From contig VWND01000038.1 of the NCBI GenBank assembly GCA_009599575.1, forward strand, positions 96,997 to 160,996: a DNA stretch of 64,000 nt, read 5' to 3'. This document shows, one piece after another, positions 1 to 11,301 of the stretch (position 1 is the first letter of the stretch; each line of letters opens with the position of its first letter). This DNA is from Blumeriella jaapii. Lineage: Eukaryota > Ascomycota > Leotiomycetes > Helotiales > Drepanopezizaceae. A program made the position numbers and the translations under genes. The notes beneath the pieces are model-generated. The model saw only the letters and a program-made list of their open reading frames with translations, did no database searches and was not told where the DNA came from.

Positions 1-13
1 ATATATTATTTAA

Positions 14-2786
14 ATATCTGAACGCAATTTTATTTTATTTAATTTCTTTAAAAAACACAAAAACTTTTTTAATAGCTCTTTTATTAAAAACGATTTTTTT
101 TACATTAAAAACTTTTAATTTGCAATTCCAAAAAACATTTATTTATTTAATTCAAATCTTACCAACATTTTCGCTAATATTATAAACAACGACGCTTTTC
201 GTTTTTTTATGCGAGGCCGCATATCCTTTTCTAGCTCTTTTAATACACTTTTATTTAATAGCGCCAATATTACCGATTTTATCGAGGAATATAAAAAAAT
301 CTGTAAAAATTTCGAAATTTTTAAAACTGAAATATTCGATAAACTCTTTCGTTATTATAACCCAATTATTAAAAATATTATTAAATCGATAAATAAATAA
401 AAAGTTATTAAGGCTCGAAACTAGCGTAAGCTAATTAAAGCTTTAAAATCGAAATTCCGAAACTACGATCGCTAGCAAATTCGCGATACCATCGCTTTTT
501 TAAACAATTTGTTATAATAATTCGCTAAATCAAAAAACTTAAGGCCTATTATCGTATTTATACGAAAGTTTTTAATATTTTCGTTAACAAAAAGATTTTA
601 AACGAAATCGAATAAAAAAAATTGTTTTTATTTAGCTTTCCAATTAATATTCGCAATAAAACTATTAAGCATTTTAAAATTAATAAATAAAATCTTGAAA
701 CTTTCGATTAATATTTTAAATTTGTGAAATTCGTTTTTAAATAAAACCAGAGCGAACGTATTATTAAAGTTATAAATCAAAAGAAATCTTTTTTTTCCAT
801 TTATAAAAAAAACGTGAAAACTTTAATATAAAAATATGCCCAGCTACTAAAAATTACCGAAATCGCCAAAAAACAATCAGTTATTATATTATTTAATCGT
901 TCTGCAAAATTTATTGATTTGAAAAAGCTTAATAAGAATATCGAAATTTTCGTATTAAAATTTACCGATATTAAAATTCAAAGATTTCAAAGCAAAATCG
1001 AAAATCTTATGCAATAGCAAAAAAAATTTTTTTTACGTTAACTCGGATAATAAAAACGATTAAAATGGCTTTTATAACAATTACTTTTTTTAAAATGCGC
1101 GAAGCGATTAATTTCGCTAAGCTATCGTAGAAATAATGGCTGTCTAATAGCAATTTATCCGTGCTAGCGATTAAAATCAGCGAAATATTAATTATAATAA
1201 CGATTATTAAAGGAAAAAAGGAAATTAACGCGGAAATTAAAATCGCGGCTATTAAAATAATAAAAGTAATTATTAAAACAGACTTCGTGGCCCTAAATAT
1301 GGATTTTGTAATAATAAAGAAATTTATTACGAAAAATCTTATATTCGTTTAAAATGTAAAGCATTTAATTTTTGTATAAATAATAAAATCTGTTATATTA
1401 ATAAATACGGAGCGATTTGCTTCGAACCGACGGAAGCAGAAATAAATCTTTTTAATAAAGTTAAAAATCAAAACTGGTTAAACACTATTCGCTTAAAAGT
1501 GAAAGGTACGGAATAGAACGATTGTTTAGAAAACAAAAAGAATGCGAAAACGATTTTTATTAATAAAAAAAAAAATATTTCAGAAGGCGTACTAATTAAA
1601 AAAAAAACTTTTATCCTAAATGTAAATAAAATCCAAATGTATAAATAAAAAACAAATACATATATTACTAATATAATTATCGTATTTGCAAATATTATAG
1701 CTGTATAATCAAACCAGCGAATTATAAAAAAATAAAATGCTTCTGTTTTATTCGCCAAACCAATTGATATGAAAAAAAACGTCAGAATCGAAAAAGAAAA
1801 AAATTTTGAAATTCGAAAAAAAACTAATAAAACTATTAAAAAAACGCTTATAATAGAAAAGATTAACGACGATATAAAAAATATCGATACCGATATTCCG
1901 GTTCAAATTATTTAGAAAATACCAGCTTTTAAACGATTATTATTAATACAAAGCGAAAAATAAATCGACAAATATATCAGCTTCGAAGCCGTCGACGAAG
2001 CTATTAAAAGAATTATAGAACAAAAAATTAAATTGAAATTCAGCGATTTATTTAATATAAAAAAAAGATTCGACAAAATTATTAATAAATAAATTCTTGT
2101 ATTAAAAATAAACGAAAAAATTAAAATTATCCGAAAAAAAAACGATTTTGAATTGAAAAAAAATCAGAAAGAAATTTATAATATCGCAATTAATTTAGCC
2201 GATGGAAAAAAATCTTCGGAAAAAATCAGCCTTTTGGCCTTCGTTATAAAAATTTAAAAATCAAAACGACGAAACTGTTTTTATACGATTATAAAAGCAT
2301 TAAAAATAAAAATAATACTTAAGAAAAGTACGACAGCCCTCGCTTTATTCGATAATAGAGCCGAAATTAATTGCATAAACCAGGAAATAGCCGAAGCTAA
2401 TAATATTTCGATTATTATCGATAAACGAATAATTTATATTACCGTTAATAAAAATATTATTAAATTTAATAAAATTGTACGAAATGTAAAAATCGATATT
2501 AAAAGTATTATTATTTATAAAAACTTTTTAATAATAAAAAAATACTTTTATTTTATTATTTTTAAAATGCCCTGGATTTTGAAAAGTTTCGTTAATTTCA
2601 AATATACCGAAAACGGCCAGATGAAAACTTTTTTCTGGAATTAAAACCGGTTTTTTTAAAATTAAATCACCGTCGCCGGCGATAAAGTTTTTCTAATCGA
2701 CGTTTTATCGAAAAACAAATAGCCGGCTTTGGTTTTAAAACAAACGCTAAGTTATAATAAAACCTGGAAAATATTTAACTAAAAGC
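14..2786 (+). pseudogene. gag-protease remnant, copy A
   Basis: The start codon is ATA at 14-16 where copies B and D have ATG, a single G-to-A loss. The frame then follows the other copies: a basic N-terminus, the gag core (ITDFIEEY at about 270), a Gln/Asn-rich section, a Cys-bearing segment without a canonical CCHC knuckle, and a retropepsin-like segment near 2340-2640. The protease site reads D-N-R-A at 2351-2362; DSGA/DNGA is the family form, so the glycine has become arginine. Several TAA/TAG codons interrupt the frame. It would have encoded capsid/nucleocapsid and the processing protease of the virus-like particle; it is dead. Confidence 0.82.
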
Positions 2787-2819
2787 ATTTACGTTATTAA
2801 TCGAAATAGCACCGCGAAT
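2787..2819 (+). repeat. 33-bp palindromic module, site 1, copy A
   Basis: Arms ATTTACG and CGCGAAT; left arm mutated. Lies at the protease-to-RT junction. Confidence 0.7.
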
Positions 2820-4730
2820 AAAATTAGCTAATATTAATATTTTTAGTTATTAATTCGGAAATAAAAGTTTTAAAAATTTCGTTTTTGTATTAAACAAATC
2901 CGATTTATATATTTTATTTTTTTGTATTAATATCAGCATTTTTTATAAACGCAAAACTAATAAAATACGATTCGTAAATTTTAATAAATCCGGTGGAAAT
3001 ATTTCCGAAAAAATAAACGATTGATTTGAAAAAAATAAAATAATAAAACCATTTTAACCAGTTATTAGCGAATTCGAAAAACTTATCACCGGCCGATTTT
3101 CTAGCTTATTATTTAACAGCCGATTTACAAAAAAACGATTTAATAATTTAACAATCGAAATTTAATTTTTGCTAAAAAAGAAAAAGATTTTATACGAAGT
3201 TTTACGCAATCGAAAAGAAATTATAATTTTCGATTTTACCGAAATAAATTAATTCAATTTTAACGTTACGTTTTATATCGATATTAAAACCGTGTTTTAC
3301 GAAGCCTGGTAAAAAAAGACTTTTTCAGTTTTTAAAGCTTTCCAGAATAAAATAGTCGAAATACTAAAAGAACGAATTAAATAAAAAATTTTCGAATTCT
3401 GCTACGATTTATATAAAAACAAATGGTTTATCGTTGCGAAAAAAAAAAAGCATTTATAAATTTATTACCGCAATCGTCGAAATAAATAAAATAACGATAC
3501 GAAACGCTAACGTATTACTTAACGTCGATTAATTTTCAAATAAATTCGCAAAATTAACAATTGCTTTTTTTCTCGATTTGTTTTCCGGCTATAATTATTT
3601 GATATTTAATCTACGATTTCGAAATATAACGGCAATTCAAATTTCAATCGGTTTATTACATATAATCAGAATATTTATAAAAGCTATTAATTTAATCGCT
3701 TAATTCGTAAAAGTCGTATACAAAATTCTTATAATTTGCATTTCCGATATTGCTTTTTTTTACGTTGACGACGTTGAAATAAAAGGCCCCAAATTATATT
3801 ATAATAATAAAAAGATTTTTTTTAAAATTCAACGTTATATAATAAAATATATTTAAAATATCGATAAAATTATAATTTGCTTCGAAAAAGCCAAAGCTAT
3901 TATTAGCTTTCGATTAAAATTTTGTATATCCGAAAAAAATATCGTCGGTTATATAACTAATAATGCTGGCCGCTATTTTTAACGAAAGAAAATTAAAAAG
4001 ATTTGCGAATAAAAAAAATATAAAAATATTACCGAAGCCAAAGCTTTTATTAGCGTTGTAATTTATTATCGTAATTAAATTAAAAACTTTTCGCAAAAAG
4101 CTGTATTTATTTACGCTACGATAAAAAAAAAATCGATTTCGTTTAGAAAAAAAAGCAAAACAAAGCTATAAAAATTCTTAAAAGCGATTTTTTATCGGCT
4201 TTATCGTTTATGCGAATCGATTATAGCCCAGACGCAAAAAAAATTATTTTAATTATCGACGCTAATATTTTCGGTTAAGAAACTGTATTATAATAAATCG
4301 ATAAAAATAAAAAACGGCATTTTTTACGATTCGAAAGCGGCTTATAATTTTCCGCGAAAGCACGCTACGATATTATTAAACGAAAATATCGAAGCGTTTT
4401 TAAAACAATAAAAAAAATAAAAAGCGAATTATACGACGTATATTTTATTTTAAAAACAAACGCAAAAGTTTTTATCGATTAATTAAATAAAAAAGCTAGT
4501 AATTTATTAAAAGCGTTCGTTATTAATTAAATAGCTTAAATGCGATTTATAAATTTCGAAATCAAATATATTAAAAAAACAATTAATATAACGGCAAACG
4601 GCTTTTCCAAACAAAAACGTTTTTATTTATTTAATTTCGCTAAATAAAGCGAATAAAATATCGACGAATAAATTGCTGACGAAATCGGCTATTTTGTTAT
4701 TTGCGCTTTGGGTTTTATAAAACCGAAACT

Positions 4731-4825
4731 ATTCGCGTTGCTATTTCGGCTGGCACCGCGAATAAAAACATTAATTTTCGGGCCGAAAAAGCATTCGCGT
4801 TATTATTTCGGCTGGCACCGCGAAT
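4731..4825 (+). repeat. 33-bp palindromic modules, sites 2 and 3, copy A
   Basis: Modules at 4731-4763 and 4793-4825, all four arms intact (ATTCGCG, CGCGAAT). Spacing is 62 instead of 63 because one A was lost between them. The second reads FALLFRLAPR in the pol frame. Confidence 0.85.
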
Positions 4826-6290
4826 AAATTTAATCGAAAACGATCGAAATAAGCCGATTAACGACGAAAATAAACTTTTGATCGATAATTACGAAACCGA
4901 AGATTTTTATTTAATCGTATATTATTTAATTATTTTGTTTAAATTATTTAGCGTATTAAATTATTAATTTAAATTATTTAAAAATCAAGTTTTCGATTAT
5001 ATTTTAGCCGATAGAAAGCTGTATAAAATAGAAAATAATATATATTAAAAACGCTTAGTAATAAATAACAAAGCTGATAAGTTTTAAATTATAAAAAAAG
5101 CTTACGAAAAAGTGTTTTATAAAAAAGCTAAAATTATTTATCACCGAATTAAAAACGATTTTTAATAGAAAAAATACTTCGAAAATTGCAAAGCTTTCGT
5201 TAAAAGTTGCATTTTTTATTAAAAACGAAAATCCGGCCGAAAAAAAAACTTATTATATTCGACGTGGTTTTTTGGAATTTAAAAAAAAAATTAATTTCGA
5301 TATTATACGCGTACCGATTACCGACCGCGGATATACGTATTTTATATTCGCTATCGACGATTTGTTTAAATAATTTAAAAAAAAACTTTTCCGAAACGCT
5401 ATTTTCGAAGCTATAACGATTTTTTTTTAAAAAAACGTTGTATATCGATACGGTTTGTTTAGCAAATTAAACGTCGATAATAAATCCGAAAACAAAAGCG
5501 TTATCGAAACTTTTATAAAAAAATACGGGATTTAACGTATTTAAATTTTAGTTTATAATTCGAAAAGCAACGGATCCGTAGAACGAGGCTATAAAAATAT
5601 TTTTAACGGTTTTTTAAAAGCTATTCGAAAGGATTATAAACGTTGGTCGCGGAAATTCTCGGAAATGCTTTTTGCTATACGTATATGTATATACGCTTTT
5701 ACTGGAATAATTTTATTTTTTATTTAATACGGCAGAAATGCTCGATTACTTTTAAAAACAAAATGGCTTGTGTAAAGGCTTTATAACGTAATTAAAATAA
5801 AAACGAAAGCAGATTTATTAGCGATAAAATCTAAACAGCTAAATTACCGCGATACAAATATAAAAAAAATGATTTTAAAAAAAAAAAAGTATAAAAAAGT
5901 AATTAAAAAAATTTGGGATAGAATTAAAATTCTAAAAAAAACGTTAATCAAAAAAAGAAATCTGGTCCTAATTTACGACGTTTAGCGCGCTATTAACAAA
6001 TCGGCCGATACTAAACTTAATTATAAATAGCTCGGACTTTACGAAATATACGAAGCCGAATTGAATAAAAGTTATTACAAGCTTACGGAATTCGATAAAA
6101 CAAAACTAAAAGGAACGTTCGCCGCTAACCGGTTAAAGCGATTTTACAAAAAAAACTAGCAAATTTTTTTTTTAAACTTTGATTTAAACAGCGATTTAAA
6201 TTTCAGCGAATTCGACGACGATTCCGATTTAAACGATTATATTTTAAAAAAAAAAACCTTTTAAAAAGGTTTGAAAACAACCGAACGATA

Positions 6291-6851
6291 ACTCCGCTGC
6301 TAAAAGCATAATTTAAATCGTGATTCCATTTATGACCGAAAAAAAAAAAGATGCATATAAAATTATTTACTAACTGTTTTATTATTTTTATTATTTATTA
6401 TTTTCTTTTTTATTATATACTGTTTTACTGTTTTTATTTTGCTTTGCTTGTATACAATTTAATTATTCTGTTTTATATATATTATTTATTTTTGAAACTT
6501 TTTTCTATATTATTTAAAATATTTATTATACTTTTTTTTGTTTGACTGTACTTTTGTTTATTAAAACAAAAGCTTTGTATATATTTAAGCCGTATATTTG
6601 ATATATTTATATTATTCGCATATTTTACGAAAATTATTTTTTATATATTTTATTATTTATTATTTTTTGTATTATTTACTTTTTTCGTTGTTTTGAACAG
6701 ATGCTTGCCTAAACAGTTATAATTTATTAAAAGAATAATATGCGGATTTTCGTAATTTTTAAATATAAATATCTTATAATTTCCGTATTTTTTTTTTTTT
6801 TTTTTTTAACAAATATAATATATTTTTTTAATTAATAAACTTATCGATATT
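6291..6851 (+). other. T-rich intercistronic region, copy A
   Basis: About 560 bases between pol and ORFX, dominated by T runs with short A runs. The same arrangement recurs in every copy. A TATA-like stretch (TATATATTTAAG, around 6576) is kept in several copies and could serve a separate ORFX transcript, but this is only a base-composition argument. No coding frame is supported. Confidence 0.5.
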
Positions 6852-9800
6852 ATATCGTTTTTTAAGCAAGGCGTCGCCAAATCCGGCAAACTTATTTTTA
6901 ATTTATTTTAGAACGAAACTATTATACGCAATTTTTTCGAATTTAAATAAGCATATAATACCGCTATTTCAGATTAACAAACAGCTTTCGTAAAAACATT
7001 TATAAAGCAATTCGATATAATAATTAAAAACGTTAACGAATTTTTATTCGATTATAAAAATTTCGTTAAAATTAAATTCGTTCGCAAAAATTTTAATTAC
7101 GATAAGTTTTTGCTAAATTACGATAACGTTTTAAAAGCTTTCGCCGAAGCAAAAAAAGTTCGAAATAATAAAAAAAAAATAACAGACCGGGTTTTGCGCT
7201 TTTTATTAAATCAACGAAAAAAAAATATTTAAAAATACGTTTTTAGCAAAATCACCGGTATTATTTTATTTCGGTATTTCGTTCGTTTTTTCGAAATTAT
7301 TATTTTTATTAAAAAAAAAATCTAAGTATTAAACGTTTATATTTTTAAAACGCAAGCTCTGAAAGTTAATAATTCAAAAGTCCGCAAATTTATAAGCTTT
7401 TTTACAATTGTTTGCAAATTAATCGACGACGTTATGCAATTGTTAAAAAAAGTTTTAATCGGCTGCGAAATCTTAAATTTAATTTTTTTTTAAAATAAAA
7501 AATTAAGCGTCGTTAAATACGGCATTTTTATACCGAAGAAAAAAAACGACGCTATTCCGATATTTTAAATTTACGACGACGAAAAAAACAAAAAAGCTAA
7601 TATTATTTTCGTTTAATTCGAAAAAATATACGCGGTAGCAATTAATATTTTTAAAATAGCTAAAATATTTTAGCGATTTTTATTTTTAATTATCGAAAAC
7701 GAATCCGAAAACGAAATTAAAAGCGTAATAATAAATAACCGCTTATTCGAATATAAAAAATTTATTATATTTGTAAAAACGATTCCGGAAAAAATAAAAG
7801 CAAAAAACGAAAAAAAGCGCGCCGATATTTTTAAAACTTTTTTTATTCGGAAAAGAAAATTATTTACGTCGTTAATAAAAAAAGCATCGCGAATAAAAAC
7901 AGCCGGAAATCGACGCCGAGCTATAGCTTTTAAATTAATTAATAAAAAACGCGACGATTTTACGAAATCAGATTTAAAAAACGCCGGCATCGCGAAAAAA
8001 AAGAATTTAAACGATTTTAAATTTGATTTTTCGAAATTAAATACGCAAATATTAAAAACGCTTGCTGCGTTTAAAAACGTCGTATTATTACCGCTAATAT
8101 TTCAGATTTTAATAAAAGCATTTAAAATTTCGATTATTATACGTTTCGACCGAAAAGATTTAAAAAAAAATATCGAAATTATCGCGAAAGAAATTATATA
8201 AAAAATATAAAATTAAATTATTTTATTTAAAACTTTCGCTTTCGATAACGAAACGATTTAGAAATTTTATTTCGATATTTTTATATAAAAATTAAATAAA
8301 TCCGTTAATTTTTTTTTTTTTATTTCGAATAAAAATTAAATTAAGCTTTTTTCGGAAAATTGCAAATGTAATACGCTAAAGCAAATAAAAAAAACTTTTG
8401 AAAACGATGACCCGTTTTTATTCGAGTTTTTTTTCGTTGAAAAACTCCGATTTTTTAATTTCGTTTTTACGAATAACGTTAACGCTAAAAAAAACGGCAA
8501 ATTCTGTTATTTTTACGTACGCTGTTACGCGGCGTATTGCGATTTAATTATAAAAAAAATTAACGTTATCGATTTCGCTAATCGATTCGCTGTTATTAAA
8601 AATTCGGATTACGACGTATTCGAAATTAATTTTAATAATTAATTTAAATTCCGGCGAAAAACTGCGAAAACTATTTAAGCGCGTGCTAAAGCTTATTTAA
8701 GCTACGCAAATTTTAAAGCAAACCTTAAAGCTTTTAGCGCGATTATAAAACTCGATTAAAACGTAAAAAAATAAAAATAATAAGTATTTTTTAAAACCGA
8801 TTTTTTTGGCTTTTCGACCGAAAGTATATTTTAAAATTTATTTAAATTAAATTGCGAATTCGTTAATTACGTAAAGTTTTATAACGGAGAAAACAAGCTA
8901 TTGCTGCATTTTATAAAAAAAAAAATAGCTATATATAAGTATTATTTCCGATTGGTTAAAACCCAAAAAGCGTTTACAGCTTTTTTCGTTAATATATTTT
9001 ACAATTTTATTTAATAAGTTTTTAAAATATATTCCGGCTTTTATTTCGCTGTTTTAATTATCCGAAATTTTGGAAACTGCCGCTTCGTAGCATATTTTAA
9101 CGTTCCGATCGCTTTAGATTTCGCTGGTCCCGACCGTATTACGGTTATAAAATTCGATATCGCCGATTTTTAAAAAAAAAAAAAATCGAAGATTTTATCG
9201 ACGTTATTTTCGATTATTACGTTTTGCTTATATTTATATACAATTCGAAAATAATCGAAATTTATCTGCAATTATACTACGACGCTAAGCTAATTAAAAC
9301 CATTTAAAAAAGCCCAGCTTTTTCGTATTTCAGCGCGTTTAAAATAATAGCCTCGGCTATTTTATCGGACTACGAAACCGAAAGCTACGAAATAAAAAAT
9401 AAAATAATTTTTATTAGCTTTTCGACTAAGCAAAAGGTTTTCGATTTAGAATCTAAAAAACCGACGGCGCGATATTAATTTATTCGAATAATTATACGGC
9501 GTAAAAATACAAAAACTATTTCGAAAACGACGCTCCGATAGGCCATCTGATATTATTTATATTGCGACGAAAGTAATTATAATATTTTCGGTAGTTTCGA
9601 TTGCAAACAATTATTTTCGAACTATTTCGTAAAATAGTTTTTTTTATAAGCTTCGGAGCTTTTTTAAAAGCATTCGTCGGTAAACAATCGTAATCCGATC
9701 TATTAGTTTTACGCGAAGCAAAAACGTTAATCGGTTTTAATTACGACGAACTAATCGATTATTTTTACGATTTTAATATAAAACTTTTCAGCGCTTTTTA

Positions 9801-10105
9801 CAAAGCGTAAAACCACGTACAAAAACTAAAATCTATTATTTACGAAAAAAAGTCGTAGAAAGCATTTGTCGCGGCGATATCTGATAATATTATCGACGAA
9901 AAAGCTATTAAAACGTTCGTAGATTTAAACGATACTTCGATTAACATTTTATTAAGCTATTTTTTAAAAAAGTAAAATAAACAAAATAATTCAAACGATA
10001 AGCGAAACGCTATTTTTTCGCAGAAGCCAATAGCAAAAAGGCTAAAAACGGGTTAAAAAACCGAAAAAGTATAAGGTTAAAAAGTTTGATTTATAATTAA
10101 TTAGT
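6852..10105 (+). pseudogene. ORFX remnant, large unassigned ORF, copy A
   Basis: Frame of about 1,080 codons after pol. The start is inferred: ATATCG at 6852 was probably ATG TCG, giving a start like M-S-F-F-K. Readable stretches include FLFDYKNFVK, YDKFLLNYDNVLKAFAEA, a Cys-rich CYFYVRCYAAY segment (about 8500), FGNCRFVAYFNVPIAL (about 9070) and FDYYVL. No protease, RT, transposase, helicase or envelope motif is recognisable and no clear signal peptide or membrane span is seen. A 33-bp module lies at 7862-7894. Because it recurs between pol and the 3' LTR in every copy, it was part of the element. Function unknown. Confidence 0.7.
7862..7894 (+). repeat. 33-bp palindromic module, site 4 (ORFX), copy A
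   Basis: Arms ATTTACG and CGCGAAT, middle replaced by an A-rich core; reads ...KKASRIK in the ORFX frame. Confidence 0.6.
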
Positions 10106-10163
10106 TTTTAAATTATATAAAATAGACTAGATTGTATTTATTAAAATTATGTTTTTTTTTGGT

Positions 10164-10183
10164 CGTAATCAAAAACGATTACG
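10164..10183. repeat. Small inverted repeat upstream of the 3' LTR, copy A
   Basis: Arms CGTAATC and GATTACG around a six-base loop, about 20 bases before the purine tract. Copy D has CGTAGTC and GACTACG at the same place, so both arms changed together in A. Confidence 0.5.
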
Positions 10184-10202
10184 TATATTATTTAAAACAA
10201 AA

Positions 10203-10458
10203 TATAAAACGGTAATATTTTGTATTAATAAAAGTTAATAGTTTTAGCTATAGTCGAAGCATGGATCCTTCCGAAACTTTTTGCCATTAACTACCTTTAA
10301 CAGGTATAAAAGCAAAGTATCCTTTTAAATAATATTATAAGCACGCAGTTCAATTTATACTTTTATTTATTTTTTTTTTTTTTTTTTCAATCTTTTCTAA
10401 GGATTTTCTAGACCATTTTACCTACCGACATATGGCCGTATCAGTTTGGTTTTCCTAC
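10203..10458 (+). repeat. 3' LTR of copy A, interrupted by copy B
   Basis: Begins TATAAAACGG (TGTAAAACGG with the G mutated) after a purine-rich AAAACAAAA and runs to ...TTTTCCTAC. The remaining CTACTTTTACA is displaced to 21759-21769. Together they restore the 267-bp LTR length. Confidence 0.9.
10455..10458. repeat. Target-site duplication of copy B, left (CTAC)
   Basis: CTAC precedes the TG of copy B; CTAT follows its 3' LTR at 21755-21758, then CTACTTTTACA completes the host LTR. The C-to-T difference is what later RIP would produce. This fixes a 4-bp duplication. Confidence 0.8.
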
Positions 10459-10725
10459 TGTAAAACGGTGATACCTTGTATTGATAGGAGTTGGTAGTTT
10501 TAGCTATGGTCGAGGCATAGACCTCTCCGAGACCCCCTGCCACTGACTATCTTCAACAGGTATAAAAGCAAAGCATTCCTTTAAATAATATTATAAGCAC
10601 GCAGTCCAATTTATACCTTTATTTATTTTTCTTTTTCTTTTTTCAGTTTTTTTTAAGAATTCTCTAGATTATTTTATTTACCGATATATGGCCGTATCAA
10701 TCTGGTTTTCCTATTTATTTTTACA
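10459..10725 (+). repeat. 5' LTR of copy B
   Basis: 267 bp, TGTAAAACGG to ATTTTTACA. Its first 150 bases are much less mutated than those of its partner at 21488 (for example GAGACCCCCTGCCACTGACT is kept). Since the two LTRs were identical at insertion, the difference measures later mutation only. Confidence 0.92.
10561..10568 (+). promoter_or_regulatory. TATA box in 5' LTR of copy B
   Basis: TATAAAAG in the middle of the LTR, kept in most LTRs of the window. It is the likely core promoter for the element's transcript. Transcript start not determinable here. Confidence 0.5.
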
Positions 10726-11301
10726 TTTAATGATTTACGCAAGGATTTAAATTTTAGTGTTTCGTTTTTATATATTCGCCGATATATTTCTTAAATTTTT
10801 AATTAAAATCGATTTCGATATTTCGCTATTACGGTTTAAAAGACTTTTTATATAGTATTGTTCGCAGCTGTATTATATGAAAGATTTTTAATAGCTTTTT
10901 TTATTTTGCGTATAATTATTAAATTACAAAAATGCAATATATTTCGGAAACGTTTGAAATTACGGTCAGGCAATTTTGAACCGTGCGAAATTTAAAATTC
11001 GAAAGTCGCTTTTTTGTTTAAAAATAATAAATCGAATATTGGTTTATACGCTTCGATCGCTGCGTTCGGCTTTTCTGAATTAGATTTCTTTTGGTCAAAC
11101 GTTTGGCGAAAACTTAACTTTTTGATTTTACGCTTTATGATTATGGCAATTATAATTTGCGGCTTTTTATTAAAAGTAGTAAAAAGATGGCTGTACGTAT
11201 ATTGGCCTAAGCCACGGAATATCGAAACCGTGGATTATATAGCAATATTATATTAATTTAGTTAATTTATTAAAAAACAAGTTTTTTAATATATTATTTA
11301 A
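10726..11301 (+). other. 5' leader of copy B
   Basis: 576 bases between LTR and gag ATG. The first bases, TTTAATGATTTACGCAAGG, contain no TGG-starting tRNA primer-binding site, and no other PBS is evident. It holds the small leader ORF annotated separately. Confidence 0.6.
11014..11256 (+). pseudogene. Small leader ORF with hydrophobic segment, copy B
   Basis: Open for 80 codons in copy B (TTG at 11014; true start unknown). The peptide has a polar start, a Trp-rich middle (FFWSNVWRKL), a hydrophobic stretch about residues 36-55 (LILRFMIMAIIICGFLLKVV) that could span a membrane, and YWPKPRNIETVDY near the end. Copies D (about 47207-47450) and C (about 39300-39545, minus) keep the same frame apart from RIP-type changes such as TGG to TAA, so the frame was open in the ancestor. 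It could be an uORF, an accessory product or an untranslated coincidence; no family recognised. Confidence 0.4.

Larger units (their letters stand above)
2787..6290 (+). pseudogene. RT/RNase H/integrase (pol) remnant, copy A
   Basis: Order: linker with palindromic module, RT (about 3240-3960), RNase H (about 4180-4620), linker with two modules, HHCC finger (about 5080-5220), integrase core (5250-5700), GPY/F-like tail (about 5980-6150). RT shows DLFSGY near 3574 and an intact YVDD at 3761-3772 followed by EIKGP, a signature of a fungal Gypsy subgroup. Integrase shows a D-N-x-x-E-N-K block near 5475, and the tail ends in NRLKRFY. Frames are broken by W/Q-to-stop changes and by A-run length differences (the run near 3440 has 11 A, copy D has 13). 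RT copies the RNA, RNase H removes it, and integrase inserts the cDNA; none can be made here. Confidence 0.88.
1..10458 (+). mobile_element. Fam1 Gypsy LTR retrotransposon, copy A (5' LTR outside window)
   Basis: Internal region and most of the 3' LTR of a Fam1 element. The window opens 13 bases before the gag start, so the 5' LTR and leader lie to the left. Order is gag-protease, RT/RNase H/integrase, T-rich gap, ORFX, 3' LTR. The 3' LTR is cut at CTAC (10455-10458) by copy B; its last 11 bases reappear at 21759-21769. The full A footprint is therefore 1-10458 plus 21759-21769. Copy A itself sits inside copy F, whose ORFX resumes at 21770. Confidence 0.92.

Noticed and set aside
4731..4825. 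CRISPR-like repeats (33-bp modules with spacers)
   Set aside because: Only two units at one locus, the spacer is conserved between copies and coding, and the host is a eukaryote.
7670..7990. 106-codon minus-strand frame (also at 19031-19276)
   Set aside because: Antisense shadow of ORFX; the sense frame continues through it in all copies.
9347..9362. AATAGCC/GGCTATT perfect short palindrome in ORFX
   Set aside because: Falls within conserved coding sequence (ASAI region), occurs at one homologous site per copy, and shows no second location.
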